A DNA stretch of 19,196 bases from an uncultured Oscillospiraceae bacterium (GTDB lineage Bacteria > Bacillota > Clostridia > Oscillospirales > Oscillospiraceae). The notes under the pieces were generated by a model. It worked only from the letters and a program-made list of their open reading frames with translations. It was not told the origin of the DNA and made no database searches. Positions 6,801 to 12,417 of the stretch are shown in pieces (position 1 is the first letter of the stretch; the number at the start of each line of letters is the position of its first letter). Made by a program: the position numbers and the translations under genes. The DNA lies in NCBI GenBank assembly GCA_934565415.1, contig CAKTHQ010000039.1:1-19196 (forward strand), written 5' to 3'.

Positions 6801-7013
6801 ATGGCACCATCGGAAGCACAAAAAAGAGCATCGGCAAAGTACCAGAAAGAAAACATTGCAAGCCTAGCTTGTAGGGTAAAAAAAGACCAGGCCGAAAAAT
6901 TCAAGGACTATTGCAGGCGGCATGGGAAGACCTCTAACGCCGTTTTGCGGGACTATGTTCTTGGGTGCATCGGGGAGGACGAACAGACCGCCACAGGGGA
7001 GGCAGAGCCTTGA
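6801..7013 (+). CDS. Ribbon-helix-helix (Arc/MetJ-like) regulator, possible antitoxin
   Basis: A 70-residue protein, MAPSEAQKRASAKYQKENIA..., with a short beta strand (SLACRVKK) and two helices (AEKFKDYCRRHGK and NAVLRDYVLGCIG), the RHH pattern. It resembles the protein encoded at 10046-10255, which precedes a zeta toxin gene. The C-terminal tail ends EQTATGEAEP, nearly the tail of the XRE protein at 13034-13273. AAGGGGGTG is six bases before the ATG. Role inferred: represses the divergent promoters at 6669-6775 and partners the overlapping downstream gene. Confidence 0.7.
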   Translation: MAPSEAQKRASAKYQKENIASLACRVKKDQAEKFKDYCRRHGKTSNAVLRDYVLGCIGEDEQTATGEAEP

Positions 7014-7210
7014 CCACATACATTCTTGACGAACACCACAGCCCAGGCAGGACCATTCTTGCACAGAAGATATTGACCAATGAGCGTACCGGGAGCAACT
7101 GGAAGCCCTACCGGGTCAAAATCGTGGAAACCCATGATTTCAGAAGTGAGCGGGAATGTCTGGCCTATTTCCAGCAGGAGAAAGCGGAGGGCGGCAACGG
7201 GAAAATGTGA
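7010..7210 (+). CDS. 66-residue protein in the toxin position after the RHH gene
   Basis: The gene starts at TTG 7010, overlapping the RHH stop by four bases, with GGGGAGG nine bases upstream. The product (TTYILDEHHSPGRTILAQKI and onward, ending GGNGKM) is unfamiliar to me and has no recognisable catalytic motif. The leader CCACAGGGGAGG and overlap match those between the XRE and Fic genes at about 13250, so this gene sits where a toxin sits in that module. It may be a new small toxin, an accessory protein or a decayed remnant. Confidence 0.55.
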   Translation: MTTYILDEHHSPGRTILAQKILTNERTGSNWKPYRVKIVETHDFRSERECLAYFQQEKAEGGNGKM

Positions 7211-7298
7211 GATTTCCATTCTGCCGCCGCCGTTCCTGTTATTTAGCGGGGTTCCGAAATTTTCCGAAGGGCTGCCGTATGATTTCACAGCCTAGGAG

Positions 7299-7327
7299 AA
7301 AATAAAAAATCCCGCCAAATTGGCGGG
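7299..7327 (-). terminator. Terminator of the type I toxin transcript
   Basis: Read leftward, CCCGCC pairs with GGCGGG (within 7311-7327) and is followed by six Ts. It lies 120 bp past the toxin stop codon, so the toxin mRNA would span the whole antisense RNA gene, as in TxpA/RatA-type systems. Confidence 0.65.
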
Positions 7328-7333
7328 AAGCAA

Positions 7334-7362
7334 TTGACAAAGCCCAAGAAATGGGGTATCAT
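7334..7362 (+). promoter_or_regulatory. Promoter of the antisense RNA
   Basis: A consensus TTGACA (7334-7339) lies 17 bp before TATCAT (7357-7362). It points toward the toxin gene's 3' end and has no protein-coding gene in its path, which indicates a small RNA. Confidence 0.75.
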
Positions 7363-7368
7363 AAAAAC

Positions 7369-7460
7369 ACAACAGAGGGGCTACCAGTAGAACGGTTCCC
7401 CCTGCGCACTTAAAAGAAGTAACTGCGGGTTGGGGAACTCAGGCAGTTACTTCTTTTTAT
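7369..7460 (+). ncRNA. Predicted type I antitoxin RNA, antisense to the toxin mRNA 3' end
   Basis: A transcript of about 90 nt would run from about 7369 to an intrinsic terminator whose 15-bp stem (7412-7426 with 7443-7457) ends in Ts. The last 14 bases overlap the 3' end of the toxin gene on the other strand (7447-7460) and the rest lies opposite the toxin 3' untranslated region. The 5' part has a small CTAC-GTAG hairpin, and GTTCCCC (about 7395-7401) can pair with GGGGAAC in the terminator loop (7432-7438). Its position, size and strong promoter match RatA/SR4-like antitoxins, which trigger decay or block translation of a toxin mRNA. Confidence 0.65.
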
Positions 7461-7536
7461 CATTGTCCTGGCGAACCAGGGAAATAATAGCGATAACGAC
7501 CATACAGAAAGCGAATAAACCTTCCCATGTAACCAT
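7447..7536 (-). CDS. Type I toxin peptide, putative holin-like (TxpA/BsrG-like)
   Basis: A 29-residue peptide, MVTWEGLFAFCMVVIAIISL, then VRQDNDKKK. A short N-terminus, one transmembrane helix and a basic Lys tail are the hallmark of the putative holin-like toxins of Firmicutes. GGGGG lies seven bases upstream of ATG. A promoter at 7637-7665 and a terminator at 7299-7327 fit a long mRNA of about 330 nt, and a convergent small RNA overlaps its 3' end. If expressed without the RNA it would be expected to harm the membrane. It lies near the attR end, where stabilisation cassettes are often kept. Confidence 0.75.
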   Translation of the reverse strand: MVTWEGLFAFCMVVIAIISLVRQDNDKKK

Positions 7537-7636
7537 GACCGCACCCCCTTTCTTTCGATTGGGGGCAAAGAAGCATCACCCCCGAAAAAATAAGGGGGGA
7601 ACCGCCTACCGGGGTACTACTGGTAGCACCACGGAC

Positions 7637-7665
7637 AGCATAGCACAGAAGCCGACGAAATGCAA
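7637..7665 (-). promoter_or_regulatory. Promoter of the type I toxin
   Basis: Reading leftward, TTGCAT (7660-7665) and TATGCT (7637-7642) are 17 bp apart. The predicted leader of about 90 nt before the toxin ATG is C- and G-rich and contains the same CTACCAGTAG word as the antisense RNA. Confidence 0.6.
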
Positions 7666-7719
7666 GAAAAATGTCCTTGAAATCTTATGATGAACCCCGC
7701 CACAATACCCCCGAAATCC

Positions 7720-7780
7720 TGGGTACCGCTTGGGTACCGAATGGGTACCAACGAGACAAAATAAGGCGTTCGGTACCCAA
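7720..7780. repeat. Putative right integrase arm-type sites
   Basis: TGGGTACC starts at 7720, 7731 and 7742, exactly 11 bp apart, and an inverted TTCGGTACCCAA lies at 7769-7780. The set matches the two copies at 1254-1276 near the other end. It lies about 80 bp inside the right att core, the place expected for integrase arm binding in attR. Confidence 0.6.
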
Positions 7781-7862
7781 ACGAAACGAGACGGCGAAAA
7801 AGTGACGGCTACTCTAAACGATTTCACACATTACAGAACAAGGCAAAACATGAAAATACCCG

Positions 7863-7907
7863 CTCGTAATGAGAAGGTCGCCTGTTCGAGTCAGGTCACT
7901 AGCTCCA
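7863..7907 (+). repeat. att core at the right end of element 1
   Basis: This is an exact copy of the last 45 bases of tRNA-Thr (1132-1176), including CCA, without any tRNA 5' half before it. It is therefore the attR scar and not a second tRNA gene. Sequence after it (terminator, then TAACTTTTTGAGC) parallels the sequence after the real tRNA. Confidence 0.9.
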
Positions 7908-7909
7908 TA

Positions 7910-7944
7910 AAAACCGCCGGTTTCAGTGAGAAATCGGCGGTTTT
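7910..7944 (+). terminator. Terminator following attR
   Basis: A 15-bp stem with one G-U pair (7910-7924 with 7930-7944) ends in Ts. It replaces the position of the tRNA terminator in the ancestral site or in the older element next door, and shares the trailing TAACTTTTTGA word with 1178-1225. Confidence 0.75.
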
Positions 7945-7991
7945 GCTAACTTTTTGAGCATCTTCAAAATTGCTGTTTTTCCGTTACTGAT

Positions 7992-8120
7992 CCCCCTTGG
8001 AATATCCCACGGACTTGGAGACGGTGACAACATCGTCAATGTCAGACCATTCCAGGGTCAGCAATTCGCCCTTCCGGAGACCGGAGAACAGGGCCAGGTT
8101 GATGAAGACCTTTGCAGCTC
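7992..8120 (-). pseudogene. Integrase fragment of an older element
   Basis: This stretch matches the catalytic part of the element-1 integrase gene (about 1740-1880) over about 125 bp, including the segment for LFSGLRKGELLTLEWSDID. It carries a 9-bp in-frame loss and a 10-bp frame-breaking loss relative to that copy, and both ends are missing. It lies 85 bp beyond attR, the same place and orientation as the integrase relative to the tRNA in element 1. It is best read as the remains of a related element integrated earlier at the same tRNA. Confidence 0.8.
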
Positions 8121-8222
8121 AGTCTGTCAAAAAAACTTTAAATCCACCCCTGTTTCTGCCATAATAAAAGAGACGGTGTGTTCTTATGGAAGACTGGAGA
8201 AAAGATGCACGGCATGAGCTGA

Positions 8223-8318
8223 TTATAGTCGATTTGGAACATCTTCCGCGTAATCTGTGATTTCAATATCATAATGGAAACTACCACCGCCGCCGGAAGA
8301 ATGCGTTTGTTTTGGCAT
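8223..8318 (-). CDS. 31-residue small phage-type protein
   Basis: The short frame MPKQTHSSGGGGSFHYDIEI, ending TDYAEDVPNRL, has a good ribosome site (GGAGG about eight bases before ATG). The Gly-rich start and acidic end recall tiny proteins encoded among phage structural genes, but I cannot name a family. It is leftward like the YjcQ and MuF-type genes upstream and may be the last gene of that remnant. Confidence 0.45.
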   Translation of the reverse strand: MPKQTHSSGGGGSFHYDIEITDYAEDVPNRL

Positions 8319-8409
8319 TGGTTATCCCTCCTTCTGGTTTATCGTATCACAGCAGCAGGGCTATGATACACAGAAACCCCGCCTGCCGGTGTGGCAAGGG
8401 GGGGATATA

Positions 8410-8769
8410 TCAGGTAAAAGGGACAATCGCTTTTATGTCTTTCAAAAATGCTTTCGCTTTCTGCAAAAAGGCGTTGTCGGTCAGGTATTCGATTCCGGCG
8501 GGCGTTATCATGCACGCCTCCCAATCTATGGGGTGTGGATATGGCAGATTATCAATATCCGCAAATTCAACGCCCTCAATCAGGCCCAACTTTTGCAGAT
8601 TGTAAATGATATATGCCCAGTATCTAGCATTCAACCTTTGCCCATTCACCTTAAAATAGTCGCTCTCCACGCCAAGCAGCTCCGGCTTCACCACCCCACC
8701 ACGCTTCAAGCACTGGTATAGATAGGCAAGAATCTGATATACGATTACATGGAAATCATCCTTTGCCAT
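8410..8769 (-). CDS. YjcQ-family phage protein
   Basis: A 119-residue protein beginning MAKDDFHVIVYQILAYLYQC. The pattern, with LNARYWAYIIYNLQKLGLIEG in the middle and ITPAGIEYLTDNAFLQKAKAFLKD near the end, is that of YjcQ, a winged-helix-like protein common in Firmicutes prophages with no proven role. GGAGG precedes the ATG. It is intact in spite of the decayed genes on both sides and belongs to the remnant element beyond attR. Confidence 0.8.
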   Translation of the reverse strand: MAKDDFHVIVYQILAYLYQCLKRGGVVKPELLGVESDYFKVNGQRLNARYWAYIIYNLQKLGLIEGVEFADIDNLPYPHPIDWEACMITPAGIEYLTDNAFLQKAKAFLKDIKAIVPFT

Positions 8770-8821
8770 AGCTGTTCTCCTCCATATTGGTAGAAATTTC
8801 GGCCTTGTGGCTATTTGAAAG

Positions 8822-9690
8822 TCAACATTTTCTTTTGAAAAGATTATTCTTCAAATTACCATTATTTTGTGAATTATCAACACTTTTCTGCGCACTTTCA
8901 GAACTTTTACTATATGTTCCCCACCTGTTTCCCTCCGCAACTTCCTTCCCGGCTTTCCACTCCTCATAGCTCACGCCTCCCAGTTTGGAAGCCCTGGGGG
9001 CGTTGGGGTCGTGGAACTTATCAACGGAAACAATGGTGCAGCGGCAATTGTAAATCAGATACCCAGGCGCTTTTGGGTCGCCGGGGTAATCCAGGGTGTA
9101 GCCGTCCACAGTGAATGGCTGGCCTATGTCCACAGTCTGCCCATCCAACTGCCTGTGGGCGTGTCGGGTCTTTCCGTCCAGGGTAGCAACCCACTGTTGT
9201 TTTAACTGATGCCCATCTTTTCGGCCCGTTTGTAGGTGCCTGTCCGCCCGGCGCATTCCGCCGCCGTGGTCGCAGTCCTGGCAGACCGCACGGCGGCGTT
9301 GTATCCCATATTTGCAACGCTTATCAGCCGCTTTACAATCTCCGGAATAGGGTCGCCCAACAATATGCCCTTGGTGATTGCCTCGGTAATGTGCTGCCGG
9401 TTCCAACGCATATCCAGCGGGATGTCCACAGAGGGGAGGGGAAGAAGATCGGGCGTATCTTTGATCAGCCGCTCAACCGTGCTTTTATCGTACAGCGTCC
9501 AGGATAGATTGATGTTCGCCCGCTGTTCGATTTAATAGGCCGCGTAATTGGCATTTGTGGCATAGACATTCAGCGCTTCCCCGGAAACAATCCGCATGGA
9601 GATTTTGTCGGCGTTGGTGAAGTCCTCAGACAAAACACCGATCATATCTTGGCAGATAGCACCATATTGGTTTCTTTGGCTTGGTTGATA
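8822..9690 (-). pseudogene. MuF/SPP1 gp7-type phage head morphogenesis gene, broken
   Basis: The minus strand keeps a recognisable minor-head protein in pieces: NQYGAICQDMIGVLSEDFTN, then TLYDKSTVERLI, DMRWNRQHITEAITKGILLG, RSARTATTAAECAGR, ATLDGKTRHAHRQLDGQTVD and YNCRCTIVSVD. The RTAT and TRHAHRQLDG...YPGD...NCRC signature is typical of the MuF domain. An in-frame stop (TAA near 9532) and a frameshift near 9206 break it, the 5' end is missing and joins the truncated small-phage gene at 9690/9691, and the 3' end is probably shortened. It shows that a true phage once contributed to this remnant. Confidence 0.8.
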
Positions 9691-9776
9691 GCCTCAATCT
9701 GGGCGGTGGCCTCCTCAACCATGGCTTGCAGCTCCCGCAGCTCTTTTACCTTGATGTCGATTTCCTGAATGCTCAT
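9642..9776 (-). pseudogene. Truncated copy of the element-1 coiled-coil phage gene
   Basis: Codons 1-30 (MSIQEIDIKVKELRELQAMV...) and the ribosome site match the gene at 6270-6545 almost exactly. After codon 30 the sequence switches to the MuF remnant and ends after 44 codons. The switch point at 9690/9691 is a recombination or deletion joint. Confidence 0.8.
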
Positions 9777-9823
9777 TGTATGTACCTCCTGAATTTTGTC
9801 TTGCCGTCTCTCCGTGCTGTCAC
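9691..9823. repeat. 133-bp block shared with 6460-6592
   Basis: The two blocks align without gaps at a constant offset of 3231 bp and differ at only a few positions. They cover the first 30 codons and leader of the coiled-coil phage gene. The copies show that the element-1 and remnant modules come from one family and could recombine with each other. Confidence 0.85.
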
Positions 9824-9892
9824 CGTTCCGAAACCGTTTATTCTAGGGTCGAGCGATACGGTTTAGCTTGCGCTCCCCCTGTGTATGGCCAT

Positions 9893-10032
9893 ATTATACT
9901 GTATTAGTACCAATGTATCAAGACGGAGTATTGCACAAATATACTAGTACTAATATGTTGAACTTGTATATAAGTACCAATGTATCTTGACAACATTTTA
10001 CGGGTATGGTAAAGTGATAAGTACTAATATAC
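9893..10032. promoter_or_regulatory. Divergent promoters with four RHH operator copies
   Basis: The rightward promoter is TTGACA (9987-9992), 17 bp, TAAAGT (10010-10015). The leftward one is TTGATA (9916-9921), 17 bp, TATAAT (9893-9898). Four copies of AGTAC(C/T)AATRT lie at 9906-9919, 9946-9957, 9973-9986 and 10020-10032, overlapping or flanking both promoters. The RHH gene at 10046 is the obvious candidate to bind them. The plan equals that at 6669-6775 but the operator sequence differs. Confidence 0.65.
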
Positions 10033-10045
10033 AGGGGGAATAGGA

Positions 10046-10255
10046 ATGGCATTAACGGAAGCCCAGAGAAAAGCAAATGATAAGTACATCAAGGAACATT
10101 ATCGGCAGGTAAAGCTATCTATGCCGAATGAGGAAGCGGACGAACTGGAAAAATATTGTAATTCCCACGGATATACAAAAGCGGGATTTATCCGGCAATC
10201 TATTCGAGAGAAGATGGCCCGGGATAAAGCCGCCGCAGAGGAGGCCCAGGCATGA
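10046..10255 (+). CDS. Ribbon-helix-helix protein, likely antitoxin of the zeta toxin
   Basis: A 69-residue protein, MALTEAQRKANDKYIKEHYR..., with strand VKLSMPN, helix EEADELEKYCNSHG and helix KAGFIRQSIREKMARD, the RHH pattern. It is similar over its whole length to the protein at 6801-7013. AGGGGGAATAGGA precedes the ATG, and the gene overlaps the zeta-like kinase gene by four bases (ATGA). Such pairs are toxin-antitoxin modules in which the DNA-binding partner represses its own promoter; here four operator-like repeats lie upstream. Confidence 0.7.
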   Translation: MALTEAQRKANDKYIKEHYRQVKLSMPNEEADELEKYCNSHGYTKAGFIRQSIREKMARDKAAAEEAQA

Positions 10256-10812
10256 GAACCTATACCATCATCGGCGGTGTGAACGGCGTGGGCAAGTCCA
10301 GCTTCACGGGACTGCTGAAAGAGCAGCGCTCAGACCTGGGAATCATCATCAACGTGGACAAGATCACCGCAGAGCTGGGCGGGAACACCCTTGCAGGGGG
10401 CAGGGCCGCCTTGAAGAAGATTCAGGAATGCATTGACAAGGGCGTGTCGTTCACCCAGGAAACAACCCTCTCAGGACGGCATACAGAGGCCACAGCCAGG
10501 GAACTGGTGGAAAAGGGCTACCGGGTGCGGCTGTACTATATCGGCCTGGACAGCGCCGCCGAAAGCGTTTCCCGCATTGCAAACCGGGTCAAACGTGGCG
10601 GACATGATATTCCTGTCCAGGATGTGGAGCGCCGCTTTGCTTCCCGCTGGGAAGCTGTCGCAAAGGTGCTGCCCTATTGCGATGAAGCGGAATTTTACGA
10701 CAACGACAACGGCTTTGCTCTGGTGGCGGAGTACCGCAACGGAGAATTGCGCCCAGTCGGGGAGAATTCCCCTCAGTGGCTTAAAGAGCTGCGGGCATAT
10801 CTGGACAACTGA
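10252..10812 (+). CDS. Zeta-toxin-like P-loop kinase
   Basis: A 186-residue protein with Walker A GVNGVGKS at residues 9-16, a conserved Asp at about 36 (NVDKI), and FTQETTLSG at 67-75 supplying the acidic residue typical of the COG4185/zeta group. A C-terminal lid and RGGHDIPVQDVERRFASRW follow. Zeta kinases phosphorylate UDP-N-acetylglucosamine and block cell-wall synthesis; the substrate of this short subfamily is less certain. It overlaps its RHH partner gene and is followed by a terminator. It is the only complete one of three zeta copies here. Confidence 0.85.
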   Translation: MRTYTIIGGVNGVGKSSFTGLLKEQRSDLGIIINVDKITAELGGNTLAGGRAALKKIQECIDKGVSFTQETTLSGRHTEATARELVEKGYRVRLYYIGLDSAAESVSRIANRVKRGGHDIPVQDVERRFASRWEAVAKVLPYCDEAEFYDNDNGFALVAEYRNGELRPVGENSPQWLKELRAYLDN

Positions 10813-10819
10813 ATGAACG

Positions 10820-10852
10820 AAAAGCCGGGGGCCTGTGAAGCTTCCGGCTTTT
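10820..10852 (+). terminator. Terminator of the RHH-zeta module
   Basis: AAAAGCCGG (10820-10828) pairs with CCGGCTTTT (10844-10852) seven bases after the zeta stop codon, with Ts forming the end of the stem. Confidence 0.7.
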
Positions 10853-10985
10853 GCTCTGCGTGGCGGCTGGTGGCCCTGCCGTGCAATCTAGGACGGCGGA
10901 GAGCCTGGAGAGTACCGCTTTGCACGGGCTGTTGTTTGATGACCCCAGGGGGAGGGGGTATCTTAACATAAAATTTATGATCCGG

Positions 10986-10994
10986 TGCTATAAT
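10986..10994 (+). promoter_or_regulatory. Extended -10 promoter of the DUF4300 lipoprotein gene
   Basis: TGCTATAAT is a perfect extended -10 element 48 bp before the ATG. No good -35 box is seen at 17 bp; a TTAACA lies 20 bp upstream. The surrounding AT-rich stretch contrasts with its neighbours. Confidence 0.55.
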
Positions 10995-11041
10995 AACCTC
11001 AGCAAATCGAGCAATCGCCAAAGAAAGGATGGATTAGAACG

Positions 11042-11959
11042 ATGAGATCACGATGGGAAATCACTTTTATTGTTTGTGTTGTGCTGATTGCCGCCGTACT
11101 TGCAGGCTGCGGCGCAGCCGAGCAGCCTCCGGCATTGGAAAAAATGGAATACACGAACCTGAACGACAGCGGTTCGAGGGAGCTTTTGCAGGAGCTGCTC
11201 TCCGACGCAGGCGTGTCAGATGGGCGTATTCAGGGCTTTTTCCGCCGTGTGGATCACTTTAATGACAGCGTGAAGCAGGAATGGCTCACGGATGGCTTTG
11301 AGGAAGCGGAGCTGCTGTATACGAAATACGACCCTTATACCATGCAGGACGAATGGACGGCGAAGAACGGGACGTTTCCGGGCTATAACTGCCGGATCAC
11401 CGCCATGAGCCTGTTTGGGGATTTCCTCTCTGTGCGCGCAGACTCTCCAATCAATGCCGGTGAAGATGTGCTGTTTGTGGACGAGGAGACGCTGAAAACA
11501 GATCCCTCTGCGTTGGGAGGAAGCAGCATTGCGGATTTCCGCGCACTGTATTCCTCTATGAAGGCGAAGAATACCACGGAAATACCGCGCCATGTGCAAA
11601 CTGTACAAGAGGAATGGGCATCCCGCGGCGTTACCTTTCAGGAGAATGAAAGGATTCGCCTTATCACGGTATTCTTCCATGATAAGCCCACTGAGGAGGA
11701 ATCTCTGCTGTTTGTCGGGCATGTTGGCGTACTTTTGACGGCGGAGGACGGGACGCTGTACTTTGTAGAAAAAGTTGCCTTTCAGGAGCCCTACCGGCTG
11801 CTGCGATTTGCGAACCGAAGGGCACTGAGCGATTATCTTATGGGAAAATATGACACCTCATGGGGACAGGATACGGCGACTCCCTTTATCATGGAGAATG
11901 ACAAGCTCATGGACGGCTGGCGTCCAAACCCGGATAGCGGAAGCTCCGCGCTCGGCTAA
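11042..11959 (+). CDS. DUF4300-family lipoprotein
   Basis: A 305-residue protein with an N-terminal signal helix and a lipobox, AAVLAGC, giving a predicted lipid-modified Cys23. The mature part has YTNLNDSGSRELLQELL, GYNCRITAMSLFGDF, LFVGHVGVLL and VAFQEPYRLL, then PFIMENDKLMDGW, the conserved marks I associate with DUF4300. It would be anchored outside the membrane; its function is unknown. It has its own promoter, stops three bases before a zeta 3' remnant and is not obviously linked to phage functions. It is probably cargo or an inserted chromosomal gene. Confidence 0.8.
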   Translation: MRSRWEITFIVCVVLIAAVLAGCGAAEQPPALEKMEYTNLNDSGSRELLQELLSDAGVSDGRIQGFFRRVDHFNDSVKQEWLTDGFEEAELLYTKYDPYTMQDEWTAKNGTFPGYNCRITAMSLFGDFLSVRADSPINAGEDVLFVDEETLKTDPSALGGSSIADFRALYSSMKAKNTTEIPRHVQTVQEEWASRGVTFQENERIRLITVFFHDKPTEEESLLFVGHVGVLLTAEDGTLYFVEKVAFQEPYRLLRFANRRALSDYLMGKYDTSWGQDTATPFIMENDKLMDGWRPNPDSGSSALG

Positions 11960-11962
11960 GGA

Positions 11963-12058
11963 CTGCTGGTGGGGGAGTACCGCAACGGGGAATTGCGAAC
12001 GGTGGGAAGCACGGTCCCCGGATGGCTGAAGGAACTCCGGGAGTACCTGGAAAGATAG
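11963..12058 (+). pseudogene. 3' remnant of a second zeta-toxin gene
   Basis: The last 31 codons (VGEYRNGELRTVGSTVPGWL, then KELREYLER) match the end of the zeta gene at 10252-10812 (VAEYRNGELRPVG...WLKELRAYLDN). Everything upstream is missing and the DUF4300 stop lies three bases before it. A recombination joint therefore lies at about 11960. Confidence 0.85.
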
Positions 12059-12081
12059 CCACGACACACGGAATAAGGGGT

Positions 12082-12112
12082 GAACGCTCCCGGCACAGGG
12101 CCGGGGGCGTTC
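12082..12112 (+). terminator. Hairpin after the zeta remnant
   Basis: A 13-bp stem with one G-T pair (12082-12094 with 12100-12112) and a 5-base loop follows the remnant stop codon. The T tract is weak (TCGTCTGTCT), so termination is likely but not certain. The next gene is 430 bp further on; the stretch 12113-12172 between this hairpin and the repeats shows nothing recognisable. Confidence 0.6.
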
Positions 12113-12172
12113 GTCTGTCTCCGGGCTTGTGTGGACCTTTGGTGGCTGTGGAAACTACTACATTTTACTGCA

Positions 12173-12378
12173 TTCAATGTTGGGTTTTGCCAAGTTCGAA
12201 TGTCAGGTTTTGCCAGGGTTTGAAAGTCAAGTTTGTCAAGTCCTGTGTTGATTCGATTTCTAGTTTTTTCTAATTCAATATGGCCTTGATATTAAGTTTT
12301 ATTAAGTCCTATGCGGGATTTGATTTCAGGTTTTCTCAGGTTTTACGCCTAATTGAATATTAGGTTTTCTCAGGTTTT
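12173..12378. repeat. Array of about seven degenerate AGGTTTT-NN-CAGGTTTT units (iteron-like)
   Basis: Units of about 22-26 bp share the plan TTGA-N4-AGGTTTT-NN-CAGGTTTT. The clearest two are at about 12320-12344 and 12353-12378 (each with AGGTTTTCTCAGGTTTT); weaker ones start near 12173, 12195, 12220, 12251 and 12286. Spacing is about 22-24 bp for the first three and about 32-34 bp for the rest, near two and three helical turns. The region is AT-rich and has no gene. Such arrays bind replication initiators, recombinases or regulators; which applies here is unknown. Confidence 0.55.
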
Positions 12379-12417
12379 ATACCTGCTGACAGCTTCCAAA
12401 ACGTTCAAAAACCTGTA

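Larger units (their letters stand above)
1132..7907. mobile_element. Element 1: small tRNA-Thr-integrated, satellite-like (PICI-like) element
   Basis: The element is bounded by the 45-bp att repeats; excision would give a circle of about 6.73 kb. Order: integrase and repressor leftward, then small regulator, excisionase-like, DUF6291-like, two small genes and a terminase-small-subunit-like gene rightward, a leftward group of small phage genes, an RHH pair and a type I toxin-antitoxin near attR. No capsid, portal, tail or lysis gene is present. Int - repressor - early regulator - replication-type gene - terS-like is the order seen in phage-inducible chromosomal islands. It lacks a recognisable primase or replication initiator, and three genes carry frameshifts, so it may be inactive. 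Confidence 0.75.

Noticed and set aside
7863..7907. A possible second tRNA-Thr gene
   Set aside because: Only the 3' 45 bases are present; no acceptor 5' strand or D-arm precedes them. It is the attR copy.
8186..8260. A 24-codon plus-strand frame beginning MEDWRKDARHEL
   Set aside because: There is no convincing ribosome site or promoter, and it overlaps the better-supported minus-strand small gene at 8223-8318.
12173..12378. A CRISPR array
   Set aside because: Units are degenerate, lack uniform unique spacers and have half-site structure; no cas gene is near.
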